Origin: Streptomyces griseoloalbus
GTDB taxonomy: Bacteria > Actinomycetota > Actinomycetes > Streptomycetales > Streptomycetaceae
Direction: 5' to 3'
DNA: 64,000 bases
Assembly: GCA_014650015.1 (NCBI GenBank)
Contig: BMUD01000012.1
Coordinates: forward strand, 5,714-69,713
Translations under genes and position numbers: made by a program
Shown: positions 58,101-64,000 of the stretch, piece after piece
How the letters are laid out: each line of letters begins with the position of its first letter
How positions within the stretch are numbered: the stretch's first letter is position 1
The notes under the pieces: generated by a model
Seen by the model: the letters and a program-made list of their open reading frames with translations, nothing else
The model's database searches: none
Told to the model about the DNA's origin: nothing

Positions 58101-59100
58101 CAACCCGGCCGTGCAGATCGTGGAGTACCTGCGCCGGCCGGACGCGGAGTGCTGGCAGTGGCGGGCGGAGGCCGCCCTGGCGGGCTTCATGGGCGCCGGG
58201 GCCCGTCCGGCCGCACTCACGCCGGACGTCCTGGGAGAGCAGATCACGACGGCGCTACGCGGCGGAACACCGACGGGAGCGGGCGGCCCGGTGCAGCTGT
58301 TCACCGTGACCGACCGCTCGGAACTGCCGCTGGTGTTGGCCGCCGACACCCGGGCGAGGCCCCCCGCCTGGACCGGCATCGCCCTCCTCGACGACACGCC
58401 AGGCGTCCACGCCCGGGAGGAGGCGCACAAGCGCCGCTGGCGGGCCTGGCTGTACTGGTGCAATCTGCTGCAGTTCCTGGACACCGGCGGCGGGGACGCC
58501 GTCCAGCTCACGACCGGCCGCCTCGACGGGTTCCCCGTGGAGACTCTGGCGGTGACGGGCGGCAGCGGCGTCCTGGAGAGCCTCCACGTCACGCTCGCCG
58601 CCACCGCACCCGCCGGCAGCACACCCGCGCCGGCGGCGACCGCACCGTCGGCACCGCTGGTCCCCGCGACCGCCGAGGTGTCCACCACGGGTGACACCCC
58701 GCCCGTCCGGGACGCGGCGTGGGACCGGGTCATCGAGTACCTCGACCCGGACGAACCGGGCCTGCTCGCGCTCGCCGAGTCCCTAGCCGCGCGGGGCGTC
58801 CCGGTTCCCGAGGACGGCTACGAGCTCGACTCGAACGGCTGGCTGGCCGAACTGGCCTGGCCTGCCGCACGCGTGGGTGTCGTCCTCGCCCCACGCCCGC
58901 CGGAGGGCGAGGACGAGGACCCGGAGGCAGTCGACCGGGACCGTGCGTTCGCCGCGGCCGCCTGGAAGGTGCGGCCCGCCGCCGACTGGACCGCCGAGGC
59001 CCTCGCGGACCGCCTCGCCGGCGCACCACCATCCGGCGACCGGGAAGGTCGTCAGCCAGACGGAACCACCACGGACAACGGGGGGAATGAACAGCCGTGA
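52186..59100 (+). CDS. 2304-aa helicase-DUF1998 protein with nuclease-like C-terminus
   Basis: Start GTG 52186. N-terminal helicase: Walker A TTGTGSGKTESFLIP (about 99-110), motif II VLDEFHTYDG (about 222), VATSATLGEG. C-terminal helicase: SCTPTLELGIDIGD (about 1094) and YVQRAGRAGRR (about 1125). CxxC clusters: CRVCGRSGW, CPACNADNG, CEECGW, CPACGYA with CPRCGS, CTSCGG. DUF1998-type region: LPGGTGYLHRL and CGCLEKGLDGCHRCLLRR (about 1735-1750). Residues about 1800-1910 (QQAESDLEVLFIDTLREWA, RPDVLFERV, RVALYLDGYEFHAG, LRSEGLRVFQLTYGDV) have the P-D-...-D-G-Y-x-F-H pattern of Vsr/DUF559-type PD-(D/E)XK nucleases. Helicase and DUF1998 are separate DrmA and DrmB chains in DISARM, so this resembles a fusion. 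It overlaps the next gene by 4 bases. Confidence 0.88.
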   Translation: MKPTLAAAQLRGSLTQYLTTTYALADEDTRLALERFLGDPETGIFRGPYLRIRTPFHPADDGWRAALQWQPSFTPWRHQAKAWERLSTYKGAAEPTLVTTGTGSGKTESFLIPVLDHCRRQKALGRRGVKAVLLYPMNALATDQAGRIGEYLAQPELAQVTAGLYIGDKPDTDFRRVMTRREEMRQAPPDVLITNYKMLDLLLQRAEDRPLWEGADPAYVVLDEFHTYDGAQGTDVAMLLRRLASAVGASKPERPLGSICPVATSATLGEGGGDGSGILTVAEQVFGVPFGPDAVIGEERLSADDFVGDIDYELPEPPDPKEVIDVSGGPGVESDPDRLDLDGLAERLLGRRGLDAFRIGRLLKKHDFTHGVLALLNGEPLDEWGLRDRMARFGYAWARTARENPRLALEALSRFVALLSSARDPESDERRPRPLLHIEAHLWVRPVGRVLSGVGARPEFRWYEDERTLARRSALTAASASEESSDGDEWPTAGSRRPEALPGSDTVQRPAQAHLPAIYCRVCGRSGWAALSPEADPQKLETGPPKIWQAAVGRDKRRLRYFISATPAEARDALAALTGTAPKQAGGVDPQSVVVLDGAQGTYRMPVAEDGEGLQDAWFARAVLDKKTADQAAKDDTCPACNADNGIRFLGTALAALASATVTQLFTGGHEIALAPEERKTLLFNDSTQDAAHRAGYVANASYKFSLRSLLAHRLDDSGAPLPLNDLIGDVLDAVDDPQTLAAVVPPDLHDEPGVDRLLSGRGTGDARTWKLIGERLAFATVMEFGLRSRLGRTLELTRTTAAEVVIAEPDRIVALARDLHLTLPGQLGLDGGLPTPDRYLAYVRGLLERMRLRGGVRHRWLDTWIKEAGVNQYLISGQRPEGMPAFPEGYVAPPRFLLAGPKEKTKFDTISGRGNWYQDWTRRCLGLDAAQATEYLRRLLPVLADVGVLSARTAKDRTTRVYGLQPGHIHVRLLADDLVNKAFVACEECGWQQVVPPERRTRWYGHPCPRWRCTGVLTPPQHGTSSTGAGSGGFGGKLERDYRADYYRRLYLTGGTYRVVTAEHTGMLTRPEREGVERTFRQGTHYTDPNVLSCTPTLELGIDIGDLSAVLLGSLPGGPANYVQRAGRAGRRTGNALVIAFGGRRARDRYYLDDPTEMIAGDIVPPGCYLSAVEILRRQYTAHLLDRAARGELTTADGEPLMPVPRLSSALFGTTGWCQDLSDAALTHGARLVEEFLALFPQAPDGGPDDDRGVSPHAADELRAYATGGIARTLAEAEEEWTARREELRRRIAAIDTAMDGLLAEDREQGAERRELLAERRATGELLRRLSQTNAHGALVELGLLPNYSLTDTTTSLEATLYWKEAAGNDEDAEAPEGDDERREWVYRSETRAYERSRKLALTELAPGNSFYVNGYRHVVRALDIGSPERRAWSVWRLCPACGYARTHGDPKNDTSPCPRCGSREIADAGCVHHVLEPRRVTSRDKRDDARVRDDRDERDRRRYAVLTTVDVDPAHLAAGSWRHDTAVFGADFTRRAVVRTLNLGIDRQDGSSTVPLAGDDVRLNPFYVCTSCGGATADGRPVVDQSQHALTASLAHSTRASAHHQLWCPRRRLRGSGEGQGAGVDVPLLLAHELTTEAVRILLPASVARAKERLASFTAALFAGIAARYGGDPDHIDITSASMPDGEDRDWPRRFLVVYDRLPGGTGYLHRLATSDGFREVLLKAREVIEGCGCLEKGLDGCHRCLLRRVPPADYDKVSRNEVRQMLDELLGADGERWATSPVTTTQHIPMHQQAESDLEVLFIDTLREWAALPESRASGDAYITPAGTHALDLRLTAADGTTLRWRVSQQRVLDGTRPDVLFERVDAPGPRVALYLDGYEFHAGREHNRVGDDADKRTRLRSEGLRVFQLTYGDVRDWRRRVRDTGHAGAGPADPVWEPYGDKACGKARGYYATVRGGLPGELAETVWVNPAVQIVEYLRRPDAECWQWRAEAALAGFMGAGARPAALTPDVLGEQITTALRGGTPTGAGGPVQLFTVTDRSELPLVLAADTRARPPAWTGIALLDDTPGVHAREEAHKRRWRAWLYWCNLLQFLDTGGGDAVQLTTGRLDGFPVETLAVTGGSGVLESLHVTLAATAPAGSTPAPAATAPSAPLVPATAEVSTTGDTPPVRDAAWDRVIEYLDPDEPGLLALAESLAARGVPVPEDGYELDSNGWLAELAWPAARVGVVLAPRPPEGEDEDPEAVDRDRAFAAAAWKVRPAADWTAEALADRLAGAPPSGDREGRQPDGTTTDNGGNEQP

Positions 59101-61346
59101 CCGGCAAGAACGTGACACTGCGCCTGCTCGACAAGGCGGACCGGGAGATCCTCAAGCTCCCCCGCCCGGTCAAGGGCGCGATCTACGACTTCCAGCACAA
59201 GTTCAAGACCAATCCCGACTCCGCGGGCCTGCGCCTCAAGCGGTTGCAGGGACACGACAAGCTGCACTCGGCGCGCGTCAACGACGAGTACCGCGCGCTG
59301 CTGCTGCGGCTGGCCGACGACGACTGGCTGATCGTCTCGGTCAAGCACCGCAAGGACGTGTACACGCATCTGGACCGGCTCACGTACTCGGTCAACCGCG
59401 TCACCGGCGGCATCGAGTACGTGGACCTGCAGGTCGTGCAGGAGGAGGTGCTGGCTCCCGCGGCCCCGCGGCCCGCCGCACCCGCCGAGCCCGCCGAACC
59501 GGCCGCCCGGCAACCGCTGTTCGCGAACTGGTCGGAGCAGCAGCTCACCGACCTGGGCGTGGCTCCCTCCCTGGTGCCGGTCGTCGCCGCGCTGACCACC
59601 GAGGACCAGCTCCTCGGACTCGTCGAGTACGCGCCGCAGCTCACCGGCGAGGTGCTGCTGGCGCTGTACGACGGGAAGGAGTACGACGACGTCCTGGAGC
59701 AGGTGACCGCCCCCGTGGCGGCGCCCGACCCCGTGGACCCCGAGGACTTCCGGGCCGCCGTCGAACGTCCCGCCACCATCGTCACCACGACCGACGACGC
59801 GCTGCGCGAGGCGCTGGAGGGTGAGGATTTCGGGCGCTGGAAGGTGTTCCTGCACCCCACCCAGGCCAAGCTGGTCACGCGGGACTACAGCGGCCCGGCC
59901 CGCGTGGGCGGCGGGCCCGGCACCGGCAAGACGATCGTGGCGCTGCACCGGGTCAAGCACCTGGTGGAGCGGCTGCCGGCCGGCCGGACCAAGCCGGTCC
60001 TGCTGACCACGTACAACAAGAACCTCGCGGCGGACCTGCGTTCGCGGCTGCTCGCCCTGGGCGGTGAGACGCTGCTGTCGCGTGTCGAGATCAGCCACGT
60101 CGACCAGCTCGCGCTGCGCACCGTCCGGGAGGCGGAACCGGGCAACCGCAAGCGGATCGTCGACGAGGCGCAGGCGGTCCGCGAATGGCGCTCGCTCCTC
60201 GACGAGCTGGGCGAGGACGGCTGGGACGCGGAGTTCCTGCACGACGAGTGGACGCAGGTGATCCTCGGTCAGGCGGTGACCTCCCGCACGGACTACTTCC
60301 GCGCCCGCCGCGCCGGCCGTGGACGCACGGTCAGCCGTGCCGAGCGCGCCGAGATCTGGCAGCTCGCCGAGCGGTTCACGCAGCGTCTGGACCGGATCGG
60401 AGTCCAGACGTGGGACCAGATCGCGGAACGGGCGGCGCAGCTGGAGGCGGCGCGCGCCCGGCGTATCCAGGACATCGACCGTCGGCGGGAGGAGGCCGGC
60501 GGCCTGGAGAACGTCCACGTGGCCGACGGTTCGGGGGGTTGGTTGCGCTACCGGTACCGGCACATCGTGGTCGACGAGGCCCAGGACCTGCGGCCGGCGC
60601 ACTGGAAGATGCTGCGTGCGATGACCACTCCCGACCGCAACGACCTTTTCCTGGTCGGTGACACCCACCAGCGCATCTACAAGAACCAGGTGACCCTCGG
60701 CAGCCTCGGCATCAACATCCGCGGCCGGTCGTCGAAGCTGTCGCTGAGCTACCGCACCACCCGGCAGATCCTGCGCTCGGCGCTGAACGTACTCGGCGAG
60801 GAGAAGTACGACGACCTCGACGGCAGCGCCGAGACACTGGCCGGGTATCGGTCCGTGCTCAGCGGCGCCGTCCCGGACCTGCACCGGCTGGCCGACTGGG
60901 CGGACGAGCGCGAGGCGATCGCCGCACTGATCGAGTCCTGGGGGGAGGTGCCGCACGAGCAGATCGCCATCGCCGTGCCGACCAACGACATGGCGCGCGA
61001 AGTCGCGTACACGCTGCGGGAGCACGGCATCATGGCGCTGGAGATCGGCCCGGACGGACCCCTCGGCGACAGCGGCGTCCACATCGGCACGATGTTCCGG
61101 TTCAAGGGGCTCGAGTACCAGCGCATGATCATCGCAGGGGTGACCGACGGGCTGGTGCCGCGCGCGGGCGTCCAGCAGCGGCGCACCACGGACCCGGCAC
61201 GCCACCGGACGGAGATGCAGCGCGCCCGGTCCCTGCTCTTCGTGGCGGCCACGCGCGCACGGGACAGCCTGGACGTCTTCTGGCACGGGGAGCCGAGCCC
61301 GTTCCTCAAGGAACTGATCAAGGTCCGGCCACCGGTCGCGGCATGA
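59097..61346 (+). CDS. RelE/ParE-like domain fused to UvrD-type helicase
   Basis: The 749-aa protein begins at a GTG overlapping the large helicase stop (GTGA). Residues 1-95 are RelE/ParE-like: REILKLPRPVKGAIYDF, SAGLRLKRLQGHDKLHSARV, YRALLLRLADDDWLIVSVKH, YTHLDRL. An Ala/Pro/Glu linker follows. The helicase has Walker A GGGPGTGKTIVALH (Lys about 278), VDEAQDLRPAHWKML (about 493), GDTHQRIYKNQ, LSYRTTRQIL, and GTMFRFKGLEYQRMIIAGV and LLFVAATRARDSLDVFWHG. These are UvrD/PcrA motifs. The toxin-like domain may bind the ribosome or act as a nucleic-acid sensor; in the whole protein it is probably controlled by the motor. The operon with a DUF1998 helicase favours an anti-phage or anti-plasmid role. 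Confidence 0.88.
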   Translation: MTGKNVTLRLLDKADREILKLPRPVKGAIYDFQHKFKTNPDSAGLRLKRLQGHDKLHSARVNDEYRALLLRLADDDWLIVSVKHRKDVYTHLDRLTYSVNRVTGGIEYVDLQVVQEEVLAPAAPRPAAPAEPAEPAARQPLFANWSEQQLTDLGVAPSLVPVVAALTTEDQLLGLVEYAPQLTGEVLLALYDGKEYDDVLEQVTAPVAAPDPVDPEDFRAAVERPATIVTTTDDALREALEGEDFGRWKVFLHPTQAKLVTRDYSGPARVGGGPGTGKTIVALHRVKHLVERLPAGRTKPVLLTTYNKNLAADLRSRLLALGGETLLSRVEISHVDQLALRTVREAEPGNRKRIVDEAQAVREWRSLLDELGEDGWDAEFLHDEWTQVILGQAVTSRTDYFRARRAGRGRTVSRAERAEIWQLAERFTQRLDRIGVQTWDQIAERAAQLEAARARRIQDIDRRREEAGGLENVHVADGSGGWLRYRYRHIVVDEAQDLRPAHWKMLRAMTTPDRNDLFLVGDTHQRIYKNQVTLGSLGINIRGRSSKLSLSYRTTRQILRSALNVLGEEKYDDLDGSAETLAGYRSVLSGAVPDLHRLADWADEREAIAALIESWGEVPHEQIAIAVPTNDMAREVAYTLREHGIMALEIGPDGPLGDSGVHIGTMFRFKGLEYQRMIIAGVTDGLVPRAGVQQRRTTDPARHRTEMQRARSLLFVAATRARDSLDVFWHGEPSPFLKELIKVRPPVAA

Positions 61347-61400
61347 TCGGTCCGGGGATCGTGCCGCGGTTCGCTTCGGCTAACGCGGCATGATCGGTCC
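61337..61400. repeat. 17-bp perfect direct repeat spanning two gene ends
   Basis: CGCGGCATGATCGGTCC occurs at 61337-61353 and 61384-61400, 47 bases apart. The first contains the UvrD stop TGA; the second lies in the C-terminal coding end of the convergent kinase. It may be a recombination scar or chance. Confidence 0.7.
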
Positions 61401-62324
61401 CTGGGGCACGAGGAACGGCCGCCGGGGATCCTCCGGCGGCATCCTGCGGGTCACGAGTGCCGGATCAGGGGCCGGCAGGTACGGGGCGAGAGCCGCGTAC
61501 ACGTCCGCCGCGCCGCCGGGACGGTCCTCGGGGCGCTTGGCGAGCAGTGCGTGCACCAAATCCTGGAGCGCGGCCGGGGCGTCGACACCGCCGTCGGCCA
61601 ATCGGGGCGGGGACGTGGTGAGGTGCTGAGTCGCCAGCTCGGCGGGTCCCGGGCCGCGGAAGGGAGGGTGGCCGGTGAGCATGTGGTGCAGCAGGCACCC
61701 CACCGCGTACAGGTCGCTGCGACCGTCCAGCGGCCTGTCGCCGGCCAGGAGTTCGGGCGAGGCGTAGGCGACGTTGCCGAGTGTTTCGCCGGTCATGGTG
61801 AGCTGCGGGTCGGTGTCCGAAAGGACCTTCACGAGACCGAAGTCGAGGATCTTCACCAGGCCGCTGGCGCGGACCATGACGTTCTGGGGCTTGAGGTCGC
61901 GGTGGACGAGACCGGCCGCGTGCGCGGCGGACAGCCCCGAGCACAGTTGCGCGGCCACGGAGACCGCGGCGGGCACCGGCAGGCGCCCATCGTCGGCGCC
62001 GTCGACGACGTTGTCGAGGGTCGTCCCGTCGACGAGCTGCATCACCAGGCAGCAGACGTCCTCGGTGACGGCCGCGTCGTACACGGTGGTGATGTTGGCG
62101 TGGTCCAGACGGGCGGCGGTCTTGGCCTCCCTCTCGAAGCGTGCGAGGGCGGTGCGGCGCCAGTCGGGCAGGGCCAGGAGGTCCGCGGCGACGGTCTTGA
62201 CCGCGACAGGACGCTCCAGATACACGTCCGTCCCCTGCCAGACGTGCCCCATCGCCCCCCTGCCCAGAATCCGGTCCAGCCGGTACCTGCCGCGCAGTAC
62301 CTTGCCCGCAGCGAACTGCTCCAC
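61380..62324 (-). CDS. Soluble Hanks-type Ser/Thr protein kinase
   Basis: I chose GTG 62324 (314 aa), with GGAAG upstream; longer starts in the frame are poor. Motifs: LGRGAMGHVWQG, VAVKTVAAD, HRDLKPQNVM, ILDFGLVKVL, ASPELLAGDRP. The C-terminus is a short Pro-rich tail; there is no transmembrane segment or PASTA sensor. It is the second free kinase in the island, convergent with the helicase operon, and is distinct in sequence from the kinase at 33479. It could phosphorylate the helicase complex, by analogy with PglW, but this is not shown. Confidence 0.9.
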   Translation of the reverse strand: MEQFAAGKVLRGRYRLDRILGRGAMGHVWQGTDVYLERPVAVKTVAADLLALPDWRRTALARFEREAKTAARLDHANITTVYDAAVTEDVCCLVMQLVDGTTLDNVVDGADDGRLPVPAAVSVAAQLCSGLSAAHAAGLVHRDLKPQNVMVRASGLVKILDFGLVKVLSDTDPQLTMTGETLGNVAYASPELLAGDRPLDGRSDLYAVGCLLHHMLTGHPPFRGPGPAELATQHLTTSPPRLADGGVDAPAALQDLVHALLAKRPEDRPGGAADVYAALAPYLPAPDPALVTRRMPPEDPRRPFLVPQGPIMPR

Positions 62325-62462
62325 GTGCACTTCCTTCAGTTGAGCCCCAGCGGTCTGTCGGCGCACGGACCACCGGCCGGAGCCCCGGCATCGGCGGCCC
62401 GCGCGGAAGCAGTCAACCAGCCCCGTGCGCAGACCGGAAAACCCCAGGGACCACGCAATCCC

Positions 62463-62522
62463 GCCTCGTGGAGCGGGCAGCCGAGCCCGTTCCTGATGGA
62501 GGCCGGCCGCGGGGCGGGGTAG
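62463..62522 (+). pseudogene. Fragment of a UvrD-like C-terminus
   Basis: One frame reads SWSGQPSPFLMEAGRGAG and a TAG stop. The UvrD-type gene ends FWHGEPSPFLKEL and a few codons to its stop. WxGxPSPFL is a shared tail motif, so this is probably the last codons of a lost second helicase beyond the kinase. Confidence 0.5.
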
Positions 62523-62799
62523 CCGACACGGTCCGCTCACCACTGCTCGGGTCAGCGAAGGCCAGCACAAGGAACAAGTTTGACGGTGCTTTCACTTTCA
62601 TGGGAAGGTTTAGGTGCTTCGGTTCGTGAAGGCGTCGCGGCGAAGGACGTCGCGGCGTGAGGGGTGGACGGGCGGTAGCGAGGGGGATGCGGCTTCAGCC
62701 GCTTGCGGCTTTGCCGGTGATACCTGCGACCGGAATCCTTCTCCTGCCCGCAGCAGTGCGGGATGCCCCGCGGTGGGGTGCTCGCGGAAGGGGTGTGTG
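62523..62799. promoter_or_regulatory. Promoter region of the EcsC gene
   Basis: An AT-rich patch near 62575-62615 has TTGACG at 62580-62585, a possible -35; no convincing -10 lies 16-18 bases on. GCGGAAGGGG before ATG 62800 is the ribosome site. No gene is seen. Confidence 0.45.
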
Positions 62800-63531
62800 A
62801 TGGCCGACGAGAAGACTCCTGATGAGGGAGCGGTCGAGAAGGCCGGGCGGTGGCTCGCCGATCTCGCGGAGAAGGTCATGGTGAACGGTGTGGGGCCGAT
62901 CACGGGGTCGGTGACCTGGGCCGAGGACCGTCTTTCGCGTCGACAGGGCGCCGATTACAAGGCACCTGGTGACGATGAGCGCCGTTCTCCCGAGGACATG
63001 CAGGACGACATCGATGCGGTCGTCGCCCGTCTCATCAAGGAGTCCGTGGCCGCGGCCGGGACGCAGGGGTTCGTCACCGGGCTCGGAGGTCTGCTCACCG
63101 CGGGCGTGACGATCCCTGCGAACGTGGCCGCGTCCCTCGCTGTCAACATGCGAATGGCCGGCGCCATCGCGCACCTTCGGGGATGGGACATCCGTGATCC
63201 GCACGTGCGGACCGTCGCGATGATGCTCGCGATCGGGATGAGCGCGCAGAACGTCCTGGCATCCTTCGGCGTGAAGGTCGGCCAGAAGTTCGGTGAGCAG
63301 ATGATCAAAAAGATCCCGATCACGGTGATCCGGGCGATCAACAAGAAGGCCGGAACCCACCTCGTCGCGAAGTATGGAACCAAACGCGCCGCGATCACGC
63401 TCGCCAAGGGGGTCCCGATCCTGGGAGGCATTGTCGGAGGGGCTGTGGACGCAGGAGCGACTGCTGTCATCGGACGGGCCACGGACAAGGCCTTGCGCGA
63501 TGGCACCCTTCGGGCCGAGGAACCGAAGTAA
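62800..63531 (+). CDS. EcsC family protein
   Basis: The 243-aa protein, chosen start ATG 62800 with GGAAGGG, fits the EcsC family: KAGRWLADLAEKVMVNGVGP, SVAAAGTQGFVTGLGGLLT, VNMRMAGAIAHLRGWDI, IKKIPITVIRAINKKAG and LGGIVGGAVDAGATAVIG. Glycine-rich hydrophobic segments suggest membrane association. EcsC proteins occur across bacteria; B. subtilis EcsC is linked to an ABC exporter. No exporter lies next to this copy. Function is unproven. Confidence 0.85.
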   Translation: MADEKTPDEGAVEKAGRWLADLAEKVMVNGVGPITGSVTWAEDRLSRRQGADYKAPGDDERRSPEDMQDDIDAVVARLIKESVAAAGTQGFVTGLGGLLTAGVTIPANVAASLAVNMRMAGAIAHLRGWDIRDPHVRTVAMMLAIGMSAQNVLASFGVKVGQKFGEQMIKKIPITVIRAINKKAGTHLVAKYGTKRAAITLAKGVPILGGIVGGAVDAGATAVIGRATDKALRDGTLRAEEPK

Positions 63532-63637
63532 CGTAGAAGCGAACCAGGTTGTACGAGCGGGGTGTGTGCAGTGAGTGTGCAACTCGTTGGACACGCCCCT
63601 TCCCGAGACATCACGCCTCACCCTCGGTGACACAAAA
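63532..63637. other. Short gap between EcsC gene and terminator
   Basis: No gene is seen. It contains the downstream T-run of the leftward terminator on the minus strand. Confidence 0.5.
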
Positions 63638-63678
63638 CAATCGATGGCCCCGACCGTTTCGGTCGGGGCCATCGATTG
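63638..63678 (-). terminator. Very strong intrinsic terminator of tRNA-Leu
   Basis: CAATCGATGGCCCCGACC (63638-63655) and its exact complement (63661-63678) form an 18-bp perfect stem with a 5-base loop. On the minus strand the stem is followed by TTTTG. It starts 7 bases after the 3' end of the tRNA, which is the usual place. Confidence 0.92.
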
Positions 63679-63685
63679 AGCGATG

Positions 63686-63770
63686 TGTCCGAGGGGGGAC
63701 TTGAACCCCCACGCCCGATAAAGGGCACTAGCACCTCAAGCTAGCGCGTCTGCCATTCCGCCACCCGGAC
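63686..63770 (-). tRNA. tRNA-Leu (anticodon GAG)
   Basis: The minus strand gives an 85-nt cloverleaf with acceptor GTCCGGG / CTCGGAC, D-loop GCGGAATGGCAGACGC, anticodon stem CTAGC / GCTAG around TTGAGGT (anticodon GAG, plus-strand 63735-63737), a long variable arm and the TTCAAGT T-loop. A long variable arm and these features are typical of leucine tRNA. CCA is not encoded. Confidence 0.95.
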
Positions 63771-63942
63771 AAGGTGTCTGCCGCCGTGCCGGGGTACTCC
63801 CCCGTGGCGACATGGACAACCATACCAAGCTTTCGCAGCGCCTTTCACCTGCGTTTTCCGTGCCCCGGGTGGCGGTCCGCGGCCGTGGGTCACGGACCGC
63901 TCGCGGTGCACGGTGAGTGGCGGGCCGGTTACACCGACGCCC
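63771..63942. other. tRNA-Leu upstream region
   Basis: Upstream of the leftward tRNA; the tRNA promoter is expected here. The patch near 63815-63845 is less GC-rich. No gene is seen. Confidence 0.5.
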
Positions 63943-64000
63943 TCACGGCATGAGCTGATACTCGGGGAAGTTGCCGGGCAGCCGCTCCCCCGCCGGCCCC
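63943..64000 (-). CDS. 3' end of a gene, product unknown (partial)
   Basis: The minus strand reads GPAGERLPGNFPEYQLMP and a TGA stop, with Streptomyces-like codon bias. The rest lies off the window. The tail is too short to name the product. Confidence 0.5.
   Translation of the reverse strand, partial: GPAGERLPGNFPEYQLMP

Noticed and set aside
31194-62324. BREX/Pgl system
   Set aside because: Kinases and methylases are present, but no PglZ-type phosphatase, PglY/BrxC ATPase or BrxL protease was seen, so the island is not called BREX.

Overview
The window is high-GC actinobacterial DNA and almost certainly comes from Streptomyces or a close relative. Evidence: strong GC bias in third codon positions, GTG starts and 4-base start/stop overlaps, a Tat-exported polysaccharide-active protein, an XRE (DUF5753-type) plus DUF397 regulator pair, several Hanks-type Ser/Thr kinases, and a tRNA-Leu(GAG). 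Everything here was read by eye; no database search was run.

Left part (1-14.4 kb): a carbohydrate-utilisation locus. It holds a ROK-family protein (5' end outside the window), a LacI repressor, a GH3 beta-glucosidase that looks frameshifted, a secreted GH2-like glycosidase with a discoidin-type domain, a secreted DUF1996 protein and a Tat-exported beta-helix protein. Copies of an AGAGCGCTCT operator lie before lacI and in the divergent promoter region at 8.3-8.5 kb, so the LacI protein probably controls the cluster. Both regulator genes carry in-frame expanded repeats. An EF-G paralogue and an MHS-type MFS transporter follow.

Central part (14.5-30 kb): a six-gene, minus-strand cassette in which every junction is a 1- or 4-base start/stop overlap. 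In transcription order it encodes a 686-aa unknown, a 330-aa unknown, a 1821-aa DEAD/DEAH helicase with a C-terminal DUF1998-like cysteine cluster, a 579-aa protein with a degenerate J-like segment, a GrpE-like protein and a short Hsp70. An RNase HI-fold protein and two small or broken ORFs sit just upstream on the same strand. I cannot match this helicase plus chaperone set to any named defence system that I know; it is the best candidate for a new system.

Right part (31-62.5 kb): an accessory region resembling a rearranged class 1 DISARM/restriction island. On the plus strand it has an HTH-methylase-specificity fusion, a soluble Ser/Thr kinase, a SNF2-type helicase (DrmD-like) and a 1689-aa Eco57I-type methylase (DrmMI-like) whose C-terminal third has clearly lower GC. 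After about 9 kb of cargo (XRE/DUF397, secreted or membrane proteins, a decayed lipoprotein paralogue, an ISAs1-like transposase remnant, a broken methyltransferase, an RsbW-like ATPase) come a 2304-aa helicase-DUF1998 protein with a nuclease-like C-terminus and, overlapping it, a RelE-like/UvrD fusion, then a convergent Ser/Thr kinase. No DrmC-like phospholipase-D protein was seen. The window ends with an EcsC-family gene, a tRNA-Leu with a very strong terminator, and the 3' tip of another gene.
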